Assembly (NCBI GenBank): GCA_050084985.1
Contig: JBITNC010000001.1
Coordinates: 125,426,001 to 125,490,000 of the forward strand
Length of the DNA stretch: 64,000 nucleotides
Source: Nageia nagi
Lineage: Eukaryota; Pinophyta
Direction of reading: 5' to 3'
Shown here: in pieces, positions 46,798 to 57,739 of the stretch
Layout of the letters: every line of letters begins with the position of its first letter
Numbering within the stretch: the first letter of the stretch is position 1
The notes under the pieces: generated by a model
Database searches by the model: none
Seen by the model: the letters and a program-made list of their open reading frames with translations, nothing else
Told to the model about the DNA's origin: nothing
Position numbers and translations under genes: made by a program

Positions 46798-47897
46798 TGT
46801 GTATATTGAATTATGACCTAAAATGCAATTTAGCTAGATAAATCATTCAACATAATAAATCAAAACACATTCAATAATACACATCAATAATAATGAGATA
46901 TTATATCCAAAAAAAATTTGATGAAATTTAATACAATAAGAGATTGTTATCGATCTGTATGAATCGATATCGATTGATTATGGATCGACAATGATCGTTA
47001 TGGATCGGAAGATCTATGTATGGATCGGATAGCGATCAATGGTTTCCCACTATTATTGTGCTCTTTGTAAACTTTTGGCTTTTTATCATCGATTTGATGA
47101 ATCACCATCGACTGATCTCTGAATCGATTGACGATTGGCACTATAGTGAACTTTTGCAAAATTTTGAAATTTTGTATCTCTTCCTGGTTGTTCTCCTTCA
47201 TGCTTGCTTCTATCATTCTTTTCCTGTATTGACCTTACACACAGAAAATGAACAAAACATCAAAGCATACCTGCTAATACATATTAATTAGAAGTAAATA
47301 ACATATATCAAAATATACTTGATAGTAGATTTGTTATTGATCAACTTCCAATCTTTGCTAACAAACTTCTGGTTTAATTTCTACAGAGCTTCGCTATAGT
47401 AAATTCGGTCCTTTGTTCACATACAGACTTATATTTATAAGCTCAAAAGTTTGTTATTCATTTGTCTTTACCGATCACAAGATTCCAGGTAACATCTTAC
47501 GAAATCTTGAGGTGTTATTATCTCAAATCCACATCCATAATTCTAAACTATGTGATACTAGGCTATTCTGGGCTTAGATTTCTATTTTTGAATTATTCAG
47601 GGATCTCAATGATCCTAGAGATCGTCAACGATTTTGTGGATCGTCAACGATTATTTTAGTAAATTTTATACTAATATTAGAATGATCGCCCAATGGTCAT
47701 TTTTTAATGAAAAGGGGTCATATAACCACTTGTTTTGCATCTACTCGAAAAGATCTATCCAATAATAGAATTTTAAAGCTTGTTTGAGGTTTTATAAGGA
47801 GTTATAATCATTTTACTTGATATATGTTAGAAAGATACTTATTTTATTTATTTATATGTTGTTAAACTAAATGTAGGGTTTATTTTGAGTGTCTACA
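46798..47897 (-). repeat. Tat 5' LTR
   Basis: Partner of 28872-29979. A TATA-like CTTATAAATATAA on the minus strand lies at 47429-47441. It is followed on the plus strand by TSD CATAG. Confidence 0.93.
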
Positions 47898-47902
47898 CAT
47901 AG

Positions 47903-48110
47903 CTACGATCAAAACCTAAAATCTAAGGAAAAAAATTAGCTAAAGTCTATGAAATGTGAGGATTATAGGGAGGGTTTATTGATATATATAGATAGGAGAG
48001 GGTATTTGGCTATTGGGTAATCACTTTTGGTACAATTGGAGGGTGAAATGAATGTGAGCCATCGATTGGTTGATTAATGAATAAGTAAGATGTGTTTTAT
48101 TTTTTGTTAG
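47903..48110 (-). promoter_or_regulatory. Captured histone H2B promoter and 5' untranslated region
   Basis: Directly upstream of the H2B ATG once the Tat element is removed. The minus strand has CCAATCGATGGCTCAC, a CAAT-like element overlapping a GATGG-type motif, then TATATATATCAATAAACC as a TATA region, then a pyrimidine/A-rich leader. Its role as promoter is inferred from position and layout. Confidence 0.6.
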
Positions 48111-48278
48111 TAAAATGCGACCCAAATTTTGCATTAGAATTTGCATCAAAAAAAGTGAAAAATGGAAAAAAAATTAAAACGATGCATGTTGATGCAGGAG
48201 GATTGAAATTAATGTTAGTTTTCATTTTTCATGTTTGAAGATGTAAAAAGAATGCAAATCAACCCTTTTGTAATAGTG

Positions 48279-48435
48279 CTACAAAGAGAAGATTTAGGAT
48301 TATATCCTATAATTATAGTATTATCCATTAGTCCTAAACTTCACTAATTTATTCACCAAACCCATTATTGAAGCTTAATTTTACAATCTTAGGGAATCTA
48401 TTGGGTTGGTGAAGTTTCCCTTAAGAGGAAGTGAA
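48279..48435 (+). pseudogene. Copia-4 RNase H C-terminus
   Basis: Continues the RNase H broken at 28216: 'acttcactaatttattcaccaaaccc' encodes the conserved LFTKP block, followed by the GLVK-PLRGSE-like end of the polyprotein and the stop region. Confidence 0.78.
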
Positions 48436-49177
48436 GGTTGAATTCTTGTTGAATTCATATATGTGATGACAACTTCATCCCTAGGAGATTTCATAGTTGT
48501 ATAGTGTTAATCTTTTTATGTATATCTTCATGGTTAGTTTGCTCCATGTAGGAATTAGTTGTACATTTTTTAGCATATGATATATTCTACTAGCACTATT
48601 TCAATTATCCATATGTGAATAATCAATATGTATTTTTGGCACTATTTAGTTATCCATATATGAGTAATTCATATGTGTTTATGCTCTATTTTTTTATGTT
48701 GATCAACACATGTTATTATATAGAAGGCGATTATGAGTATTGGCTTGGCATCTTCATGATAACTTACAGTGCACCATTGATCAATTTATGGATGACATTA
48801 ATTGATTCATTTCTTTTATTTTGATATGAATGTTTGTATGATGCATTTGACTAATTTTGTTTAGGAGTTATTTGTAGCTTGCAAGCTTCTTCTTGAGAGT
48901 ACAGGTTACCTACTTCGAGTGGGGAAGATCATGAAGCCTCATCATGTCAATTTGTTATTGAATGACTACTTTATACAATGAAACCAATTGTAGTTAATGA
49001 TTATATTGTAAACCATGTATCAAATGGTAAAAGTAGTGAGCCTCAATCTAAGATCTTACTTATTTCTCAAATATGTAAATATTTTCATCTTAAATTGTAT
49101 TTCTATGGAGGAGAACTCTCTTTTACTCTCTCTTTCTTCTCTCCTCTTCACTTTACCCCAATATTGCATTACGAGAG
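48436..49177 (+). other. Copia-4 3' noncoding region
   Basis: Contains degenerate copies of the ttatccatatgtgag repeat (48600-48680) seen in the other copia copies on the opposite strand, and ends with 'ttgcattacgagag', a decayed polypurine tract. Confidence 0.7.
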
Positions 49178-49511
49178 TGTTGTAATGTATAATACATTAT
49201 TGTAAGGTCTCTTCATGTAACTTACTTAATACTTAAAGGTATCCTTAGATACCTTAAGTATTTAGTTAATATGATGATGTAAATTCACTAATACTTAAAA
49301 GTATCCCTATATACCTTTTAAGTATTTGTGAATAAGATAATGTAACTCATCATACACTCCATCTCATGAGCATGCCCCTTGGGTAAAATGGTGATGCATG
49401 TCATGATATTATATAATTGTTTAAAGGGTGATCCAAGGGAGGATTTTGGCCTATAAATAGAAGGCCCCCCTCCTTGAGATTACTCACTCAATATTATAGA
49501 TAAGTTATACT
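49178..49511 (+). repeat. Copia-4 3' LTR, truncated
   Basis: Starts TGTTGTAATGTATAATAC and includes TATAAATAGAAGGCC (TATA at 49452). Breaks off after 'agttatactct', where CCCTAAA-type repeats begin. Confidence 0.85.
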
Positions 49512-49573
49512 CTAAACCCTTAAACCCCCTAAACCCTTAAAATCTTAAAACCCTAAACCCTAAAATCCTAAAT
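49512..49573. repeat. Interstitial telomere-like repeats
   Basis: About eight imperfect CCCTAAA units (such as aaaccctaaaccctaaaatcc) in 60 bp, located exactly at the broken end of the Copia-4 LTR. Confidence 0.75.
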
Positions 49574-50801
49574 AGATTAATAGTGGTATATACCATCATA
49601 CATGGACTCAAGTGGCATTATTTTTAAGATCATATGCCAATCAAACTATGCCAAACTTATCATCAAAATTAGCATCATTTTTAACATCACAAGATGTTAA
49701 ATTTAATGTCAACCACATCAAATTTTCATTAAATGTGACATCAAATATTTCATCAAATGCAACATCACTAAATACATGAAAATGTTAATATGATGTGTAA
49801 ATAACATTATGTACATTAGGAACACTTCTCGAATATCATTAATGTGCACCTTGATGCTAACAAGGTTTGTGTTATAATGAACCCACTTAAGGGAACCATT
49901 TGATTTATAGTTTTCTATTTTATGATATTTGGATATCAATATTATGCTAAGATGATTTATTCTTTTTGATTAAAATGTTATTAGACTTCATGATATTTAT
50001 GAGATGAATTTTACTTGCTTATGAAATGCTTATATACTTTTTATTTTAATGCTCATGGATATTGTTTCCATCCTTATATTTTTATGTGTGATAATAACAT
50101 TATAGGTACTTTGACTCCTAGGAGATGCTTAAGAGTGATAAGAATACTAATAACTTGATAATGGATCTTAAAGGGATTACATGTATAAGGCATCATATAA
50201 AGATGACAACTTAGCAAAAGGAGTAATTCATATAATCTAGTTACACTTCATAGTAGCATTAATATATGATATTTTATGAATAATTTTCATTAGTTTTATT
50301 TGATTTTAATTTTTTATAAATCTTATCCTTTTCTAAACTTTATTTTCCCCTCAATTTCTAATGGATTTGATCATCTTTAGAGGTTATGTTCATGCTAGTA
50401 TTGTGTCATCTAATATACATGTGGTCAAGAATATATACTATTTCTTAATATTACCTTAGGTTGATCAACAAATACCATTATATCCCTTATGATAGCTTAA
50501 TAGGGCCCTCATCATTTATTTTTGTGGATTTTATCCCTAAAATAAAGTTAAGATTGAGCAAAATTTGGTAAGGTAGAACTACAAAAGAGGAAAATAGATG
50601 TAAGAACAAAAATGTTTTCAACTTACCATCCCATCAATTAGATAAAATGATCATTATTTAACATTCAACTTTATACCATTTTAGTAAAAATGATATATTT
50701 TTAAATATGACATCTTATAAAATTTACATTATTGTTATAATTAACATCTATTTTACTTTATTTAAATATTTATCATTATATTATATAATAATAATTATTA
50801 A

Positions 50802-50892
<91 letters not shown>

Positions 50893-51419
50893 CTCCCATC
50901 ATTTCATGTTGTTAGGCAATAATCTTTATTTTAATAATTACATGATTGATATGGGAAATTAACTTTAGTTTAACTCTTATGTTAGTTATATCTAGTTTAT
51001 TTCATGCATTATTTTTTTAGAACACCTTATTCATTATTTTAGCCATCAACTTATTTTATCCCTAATTCTTGATGTCATTTATGCTTCCTTGTAAGTTTGT
51101 CCAAGATAATTGTAAAATTCTTTATATGAGCTTCAAAATTCTTTTTGGATCCTCAAATTTTATTAATTAAAATTTTATACAACATTCTTAAAATAATTTT
51201 AATAATTATTTATTACTTAACTTTAAATTTTAAAATATAAGTATATATATTTTTAATTTATTAATCAAATATTCTATGATGTCATTTCAATACAATTTTT
51301 CTTAAATGAATTCCATCCAAAGAGTTTGATCTATTAATTACTAATAATTTGGTACTAAGATTCTTCTCATGTATCTTTTCTATTTGATACTTGATCTCAT
51401 TGAAAATAAGCTAAAATTA
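49574..51419. other. Unassigned AT-rich sequence
   Basis: No gene or complete element seen. The first 250 bp have repeated CATCAAAT-like words. The rest is A/T-rich with the (TA)n tract described separately. Confidence 0.5.
50805..50886. repeat. (TA)41 microsatellite
   Basis: An uninterrupted TA dinucleotide run of 82 bases. Confidence 0.97.
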
Positions 51420-51428
51420 TAATTTTAA

Positions 51429-52682
51429 GGGAAACTATCTAAAATACCCCTATAATTTTTAGTAATATAAAAAATGCCTCTATATTTTATGAAATGTTGA
51501 AAATACCCTTGTCAATTTACCCATAAAAATGATATGAATATCACTTTCACTCCTACATACCAACACTGCTCACAATGCCATTTTCTCTAGAGTGTAAGCT
51601 TCTTCATTCACTCGCCAATCACATCACACATATACTTGATCTATCCATAAAGAAATTTCTAAGAAATCACATATTACGTCAATTGTGGAAGCTTGGCACT
51701 TGCAATGTATTCAACTATAAACTGTTACAAAAGATATGGCTTATTGATGAAATTAACCCTTTTTGAATTAACTTCTAATCTCTCAAGATCTCAAGAAGGC
51801 ACTTTCAAAATCAACACAATAACTAAGCCAATCACACAAATAGCATAAGATATAAAGTGGTTCCTCCCTCCTTGGGAGTACTCCACTAACTAAGATCTTT
51901 TATTCTGAAGGACCTATCTTACAAAATCTCTTTTCTCTCTCACACTCTAAACCTATAGCAAAGCTTGCATTATAATTGTGTAACTAGAGAAGGGAAGGGT
52001 TCTTCTTTTTATATAAAAGAAACCCACTCTATAATTAATCTCTTTTCTATTTTTAATCTTTTACCTATTTTTAAACTCATACCTATTTTTAATCCTTCTC
52101 CTATTTGTATTCCCTTAATACTTTAAGGTATCTAATGATACTTTAAGTATTAAGTGAATTTACATTAAGGAGAAATATTAAAAAATATTACATTACAAAT
52201 TCTAACACTTTCCTCAACATGCATTACAAGTTTCACTAAATGTAACAAACAACAACAATAGTCGAACCAAATTAATTCACCTTTCCCATCGTCCTCAATG
52301 CATCTTAAGATTTGAAATAGGGTTTATACATATATTAAAGACTCATGAAAAGTAGATTTTTGTGAGATGTTGTGGTTGTGAGTACAACTAAGTGGATGGA
52401 TAAATCTATTTTGCAAAATTTTGTTCATGTATGGGTAATATTTAAGTTTGATGCGATTGATGAGTGAATCAGATGCAATTGATCATGAATGGAGCTTACA
52501 CTATCGAGGGGCATTTCATGATACATGTCTATAGAAGTTGAAACCAACTGACAAAATTGAGTGAGAGTGATATTTGTATCATTTTGGTGGGTAACTTGAT
52601 AAAGGTATTTTGGATATTTTTTAAAATTTAAGGGTATTTTTGATATTATTGCAAATTATAGGGGTATTTTAGATATTTTCCC
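51429..52682. mobile_element. Non-autonomous Mutator-like element with 9-bp TSD
   Basis: Terminal inverted repeats start GGGAAAMTATCTAAAATACC and stay alignable for about 120-190 bp at each end. TAATTTTAA flanks both sides (51420-51428 and 52683-52691), the 9-bp duplication characteristic of Mutator-like elements. No transposase is visible. About 0.8 kb long without the nested LTR (51764-52207). Confidence 0.88.
51764..52207 (-). repeat. Solo copia LTR inside the Mutator-like element
   Basis: Starts TGAATTAACTTC and ends AATTCTAACA, with the 'gtggttcctccctccttggg' block of the Copia-5/6 LTRs. Flanks CTTTT and CTTTC agree at four of five bases. No internal element sequence is seen, so it is probably a recombination product. 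Confidence 0.75.
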
Positions 52683-52691
52683 TAATTTTAA

Positions 52692-53357
52692 TACTACATC
52701 AATTTGTTATATGACATTATCATTCTATCTAGGTATTCTTAATGTTATTCTTATATTAATAAGAATTATTAACATTAAGGACTATATATTAATACCTATT
52801 ATCTAATGTTATAAAACTAATACCATATGTATTCTTAATCATTTATAAAGACTAATACCATGCTCGAGATATTATGTTATAGATCTCACGAGTGAAGTTA
52901 CACAATAATAAATGAAATCAAATTCTAAGGTTCATGAAGTTAAAAATCAACAAACAAATATGATCATTATAACAATTTCATATAGTGTTACAACAAGTTC
53001 TAATATGCATGAATCAATGTAGCTTTTTTTGATGTTTTTATGGGAAGAAGGCTAATAATAAATCTCACATACTTATGAATTCTAAAAGATACAAAATAAA
53101 TGATTATCTAAATCTAATATACATTACTTGATAATATTGTTACACATACTTTTAGCCCTCTCATATATAATTTAGAAAAAAATAGGTCCAACTAGTAGTT
53201 TAGGATTTCCACCATAATGCTTTACAACAAAAGGTAATTTCTACCTAATCTACTCATCATTATAGAGATTCTATTTAAATCATAGATTGTATCTCATGTT
53301 TCTTAATTATCATTTTAATATGACATATATTATTTTATCTCACTATCATCTTTCATT
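52692..53357. other. Unassigned AT-rich sequence
   Basis: No gene, repeat or element end recognised. Confidence 0.5.
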
Positions 53358-54936
53358 TGTTAGACACCTAATCCTTAGGGATTATGGTATAGTTAGTTAG
53401 TATTATATACTTACTATATTTAGTAAATTCATAGCTTTGAGTGTGCTAGAATTTAGAGAGTCATTTGTTGTAGAATATGAGGAGTTACAATGTATCTCAA
53501 AGGTCATCCAAGAAGGTGAAGATGAAGAGTCTTTCTCAAATTGTATTTACATAATATTCTACACTAATAGAATACTTTTTGATCTTGGAGTTATTTGACC
53601 TATCATTGGTACTAGAGCCTTGAATGTTTGCTTTCTCTAACTCCATGAAAGTGATAAAAAAATGTTACTAAAATCCATCCAAAACTTTTGCCTCTTTTTT
53701 TCTGAAAATGAGCATCGAAATCCAAATTTGAGCATATATTTGGATACCCATTTTTGTGTAGAGCAAGATTGGTTTTGAACGAGGTGATTTGGAGCAGCTT
53801 TGGCAAAGTTATCATAGTTTGAAGTTTCAATCGAGTAAGTGTTCTGTAACTAGTCATTTCAATGATTTTGTCTTTCAGATTTGGTGTTTTTTTTCTCAAA
53901 TTCTTGATTTGTTGGAAAAAATCATTATTGCAATTATTTTTTTGGATAATAAGGTGATTTTGGATATTAGTTATTTCCAAAACTTGTGCATGTCTAAAAA
54001 ATGTAACGTGGAGGGATCAAAGCCCCATTGTGGTCATACACTTTGTAAAAGTCACCCCTTTCTCGTGCATTATCTGGTGTTTCTTATGCATTATATGGTG
54101 TTTCCCATGCATTATCTAGAGTTTCTCATGTATTAACACCCTACAGATACTCCAAAGCATCCAATGTTTAGTAAATTCCATAGATGATGTATAGTCCAAG
54201 GTGTTCAACATTTAATGCCCTGAAGACTACCTAATAGCTAAAGTGCTCACCCATGTGGGTTGATTCCATAGAGGTGCTAGAGTTCTTAGACATCATGGTC
54301 AAAGGAGTGTAATGCATTTGATATGCACCTTCCACCTCACCACCTAACTCTTTATGCCCTCTAAAATGGACCTTTAAGATTACCTGACAACCCAACGGCC
54401 AGCCACATGGTGTTTTCATATAGATAGCAATGTTTAACCTACCCAATCAATATTTGGCTAGTAAAATAGCATTTTTGTCCCAATTAACAATGCATAATCA
54501 GCATTTAATTTGATTTTTGGGGTATTTTCAAATTTTGAAGACATTTCTTGCCATAACTTGGTGTAACAAGCTCCTTTTTCATCAAGATTTTTTTTGTTGA
54601 ACTCAAATTTAGAGTATTTTTTAGTTATGTATTGGATGGATATTATTTTTAGAGAGCAATTAAAAAATATATTAGAAATATGATTTAACATTTGACTCAG
54701 ATTTTGGTGAGTTTGGCATAATTGAGGGATTTTGAACCTTGGAGTATTGTGTTACCCTTGATGTTGAGAAAATAAAATCAGATTTAGAAATAGGGTATTT
54801 GGCTGACTTTGAAGATAATGAAAACAAAGATGTTGTTGTTGAGTTATTCGATGCTACCTCTACTTCCACCTTGCCAATTCCTTGAAGCATGCCTCCTAGA
54901 AGGAATCCTCCTCGTAAGAGGAGATGTGTGATGTAA
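53358..54936 (+). mobile_element. 5' end of a gypsy-like element (LTR, primer site, leader, gag start)
   Basis: A candidate LTR (53358-53605) starts TGTTAGACACC and ends CCTATCA. TGGTACTAGAGCC follows at 53607, close to the TGGTATCAGAGC site for initiator Met tRNA. After a 1.3-kb leader an ATG at 54892 begins MPPRRNPPRKRRCVM and stops; this Arg/Pro start is typical of chromovirus-type gypsy gag. The rest of the element is absent. No second LTR supports the boundaries. Confidence 0.5.
54064..54136. repeat. Three-copy 24-bp repeat in gypsy-like leader
   Basis: Unit 'gcattatctggtgtttctcat' repeated three times. It gives rise to a repetitive ORF that is not a gene. Confidence 0.75.
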
Positions 54937-55081
54937 TGAATCATTTTTGAGATCTTTATTCTTTTTTGCAATTTTTGGTGTGGTGTAAGCAAAAAGAATC
55001 TTTATTTAGTGTGGACATTGTTATTTTTGACAAAGTGTGTGAACTTTTATTGGCATTGTAAAAGTTAAAAAAAAGGCAATT

Positions 55082-55181
55082 NNNNNNNNNNNNNNNNNNN
55101 NNNNNNNNNNNNNNNNNNNNNNNNNNNNNNNNNNNNNNNNNNNNNNNNNNNNNNNNNNNNNNNNNNNNNNNNNNNNNNNNN
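55082..55181. other. Assembly gap (100 N)
   Basis: Exactly 100 unknown bases, so its true size is unknown. It lies between the gypsy-like fragment and Copia-5 gag and hides the 3' part and outer end of Copia-5. Confidence 0.99.
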
Positions 55182-55546
55182 AAGTAAATAGAAGCACTTT
55201 CATCTTCACCTTGATGATATTGAAACAACTTTTGTAAAATGGTGAACCTCCTTGAAAATTTTGATCCAAGATAAATTTTCTTTAGCTTATCCCAAGCTTC
55301 CTTTGCTGATGTTGAAGAAGAGATCATGAGAAGTACGTCATCTGAAATTGCACGATAAATCATTGAAGTTGCTAACTCATTCTTTGAGTTGTAGATTTCA
55401 AGAGCCTTCTCATCTGTAGGAGCAACCAAGTCTTCATTAACTATCTACCACAGCTTCCTTGCTTGTAACTCAGCTTTCATACGAGGTTCCCATATACCGA
55501 AGTTGGAGCCGTCGAGTATATGCTTGGGTATGAAGGTTTCAACCAT
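55182..55546 (-). pseudogene. Copia-5 gag, 5' part
   Basis: The ATG at 55546 begins MVETFIPKHILDGSNFGIWE, the standard start of these copia gags. A TAG at about residue 34 interrupts; the same frame then reads EKALEIYNSKNELATSMIY and AKEAWDKLKKIYLGSKF until the gap. Apart from that stop the frame is well kept. Confidence 0.9.
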
Positions 55547-55679
55547 TGCTACATAAAAGTAAATAAGCAAGAAGAATGAATAATTTTTTACAATTTACCA
55601 TCTATACAAATCAAACATTGATAAGTAAACATGTCCCACATGTGCAAACTTATAAACCAAGATCCGTAGAAGGATAAAG

Positions 55680-56265
55680 TTGAGGTTATTTTCTTGTATA
55701 GAATTAGGCCTTCACCTGGATGCCCGCAGAGTGGAGCCCAAGTACTACTAGTCCTCAACCAGTTCACCTTGGTTAGTAATATACTCTCTCAAGGAGAAGT
55801 ACCAACTATTTTCTAAGGATCCAATGTATCTTGGACTGGCCATTTTAATTATCTTGTTTAAGGTTTTCAGTTTTCCTCCTAGGTTATCAGGATAATCCCT
55901 GAATGGACGTGCGGACATGTGGTATCACTACACACATGCCTATCCACCTAATAGAGTTATGTCCAATCCAACAAAGGTATTAGGGGAAATTAAGATGGAT
56001 TTACCACCACTTGGTTCTTCAGACTAAAAAGGCTCTAGTCTGCCCTGTCCTCACCTCGTGGCTCCCCAAACAAGTCATGTTGTGGAAAAGTACGTGCGGA
56101 TGTGTTCATTTTAGGGGTTACTTTCAATATTTTACATTTTGCAAGTATAAAGAAATTATGCAAAAATATAAAGTAAAGTATTAAAAATACATCATCCATA
56201 AGAACTTGAAACCTTAAGAGTCCAATGGGTTTTGTACTAACCCCTAAAGGACATTTTTACATTTT
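55680..56265 (-). other. Conserved leader block of Copia-5
   Basis: Counterpart of 11640-12240 in Copia-1 at the same distance from gag. It contains CATGTGTGTAGTGATACC followed by ACATG, whose ends pair (CATGTG/CACATG), and CAGGGATTATCCTG, another short inverted repeat; both are approximately kept in Copia-1. Confidence 0.75.
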
Positions 56266-57317
56266 GCATACTTTGCTCAAGTTCATAAATTCATTCAACA
56301 CTTTATTGAATTTAAAAGGCTAAGTCCTACTTATAATTAATCCATAACTTAAAAAATTAAGTAATAAACATGCATCATTTAAAAAATGCATTATTTAACT
56401 TAAAAATTTTAAGTACTAAGCATGCTTTATTCCTACACAAGATTAAGAGGCATGCATTACAAATTTAGCATGCAAGATCTAGATAAAGTTTTAAGTAAAA
56501 AACTATACAAATTCCCCCCTTTTTACTTAAAGTTTTATCCCTAAAACTTGTATGCTAAAATTGTCTTTTAAGTATGCATTTATATTTTAAGTAAAAAATT
56601 TCCCTTGTTTACTTAAAAAATAGCATAGGTTTCCCTTTTAGGAAACATGAAATCATTAAAAAATACTTAGGTAAAAAGTGTTAATGTTACACTAATATTT
56701 ATCATTTTACCTAAGTAAATTGCCAAACTTAAAAGTATTTAAGGCAAAATAAAAAATATACTCCTAAAGAATTAACTTTATTTTCCACATTTTTCTAAAA
56801 AATAGCATTGAAGAGTAATGATGTATCTACTTACTTTAAAGTATTATAGTCATCATGTCAATGCTTAAAGTTGGAGTATAAGTACTTGTAAGTGCATTTA
56901 ATAGGAACAAATGACTTGTAAGCAAGCAAAAATTATTTAAATGCCTACCAAAAAGTATACGTTTGCTTCTAGAGAGCTTGCAAGTAATAATGAAAAAGAA
57001 AGGAGACCTATGCATAGTTAATGCTCCTTTTACCTCAAGCACTCCAAGTCAAAAAAAATAAATGCTTTTAGGTAAAAAAATGATGGCTACCCTTCCCTTA
57101 CCAAGAAGGAGTAAACGTTGCTTTGCATGTGTATGCAAGTAGTCAACAAAATTAAATGCTCAACAACTATGTTTGAAAAAAAAATGGAAAGGCCACGTGA
57201 GTAGAAGGGAGGTGATGGTGGCCATGCGGGAAAGGGATGGCCTACGCATGAACTGACTCCAATATTTCAAGCATTACAAATAGAAATAACATAGAGGGCA
57301 AGGTGCAGGTCATGCAG

Positions 57318-57632
57318 AGGGAGAAAGAAAAATCACATGTCATGTGGCCAAAGCAATTGAATACACCACTGGAGGAGGTTGATCCTGAGATCACAAACAT
57401 AATTGAGCTTGAAAAAAAAATCGGCAATGGAAGGGACTTGAACTTATTTCGTCGGAGAATTTTACATCATTATCAATTATGCAAGCAGTTGGGTCAGTCA
57501 TGACCAATAAATATAGTGAAGGCTATCCTGGCGCATGATACTATGGAGGAAATGAGTTCATTGATATGGTAGAATCCTTGTGTCAGAAAAGAGCCTTGGA
57601 AGCATTTCGTCTAAATCCAGAGAAGTGGGGAG
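57318..57632 (+). pseudogene. Serine hydroxymethyltransferase (SHMT) fragment, mitochondrial-like
   Basis: SHMT converts serine and tetrahydrofolate to glycine and 5,10-methylene-tetrahydrofolate. The fragment matches the N-terminal third of plant [24 protein letters not shown], then (after one extra A in an A-run near 57411-57419) [36 protein letters not shown], a TGA where Arg is expected, [20 protein letters not shown] and [12 protein letters not shown]. It ends at 57632 followed by GTCTGT, consistent with a normal exon end and donor site, so the copy was probably taken from genomic DNA. The pyridoxal-phosphate Lys region is absent. It lies antisense within the Copia-5 leader. The WPKQL and KEKS forms resemble mitochondrial plant SHMT. 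Confidence 0.9.
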
Positions 57633-57739
57633 GTCTGTTATATAATCTCATTTTCTTGCTTTCCATTTTGTCCAATATGCAGATATTATATTACTTACTT
57701 CAATTAGGAAATTGAATTCATCCGAGCATAGCCATTATA

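Larger units (their letters stand above)
28872..47897 (-). mobile_element. Tat-type Ty3/gypsy element, about 19 kb, TSD CATAG
   Basis: LTRs of about 1.1 kb (28872-29979, 46798-47897) start TGTGTATATT and end GTCTACA on the plus strand; CATAG flanks both (28867-28871, 47898-47902). On the minus strand the order is primer site, 1.75-kb leader with repeats, gag, protease, RT, RNase H, a second RNase H (aRH), integrase, an extra sense ORF, a long noncoding stretch with an antisense plant mobile domain ORF, and polypurine tract. The aRH, the primer site TGGCGCTAGAAGG and the great size mark the Tat lineage. All frames are broken, many by single-base indels. Confidence 0.92.
28217..48278. mobile_element. 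CACTA-like transposon with captured histone H2B fragment, split by Tat element
   Basis: The left end CACTATTAATTAAACCC and right end CTTTTGTAATAGTG are inverted repeats; similarity runs on for about 50 bp (ATTTATG...GCATC...CAAACATAG against its counterpart). Inside the left end are many subterminal TTTACATCAA/TTTGCATCAA repeats, typical of CACTA elements. Without the Tat element (28872-47902) it is about 1.03 kb and has no transposase, so it is non-autonomous. The 3-bp target duplication is unclear: AAA precedes the left end, while on the right AAA comes only after an extra CTAC. CACTA is the best fit by ends and subterminal repeats. Confidence 0.68.
27468..49511 (+). mobile_element. Copia-4: deleted copia element, split by the CACTA/Tat insertion
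   Basis: On the plus strand a 5' LTR fragment (27468-27823) joins directly to RNase H (27824-28216). RNase H resumes at 48279 after the insertion and leads to the 3' noncoding region and a truncated 3' LTR (49178-49511). Everything from the inner LTR end to RNase H is deleted. The two RNase H halves fit together at the junction, where Copia-1 has the 'cattttatcaaggagaag' sequence. Confidence 0.85.

Noticed and set aside
49580-49800. TAATAGTG followed by CATCAAAT repeats, resembling another CACTA end
   Set aside because: The orientation is wrong: the repeats lie outside the would-be terminus, and no partner end is found.
50707-50922. 71-codon ORF
   Set aside because: It is the (TA)n microsatellite translated as alternating Ile/Tyr.
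53612-53980. 122-codon minus-strand ORF overlapping a 115-codon plus-strand ORF (53789-54136)
   Set aside because: Low-complexity, no domain, partly made of tandem repeats and inside the gypsy-like leader.
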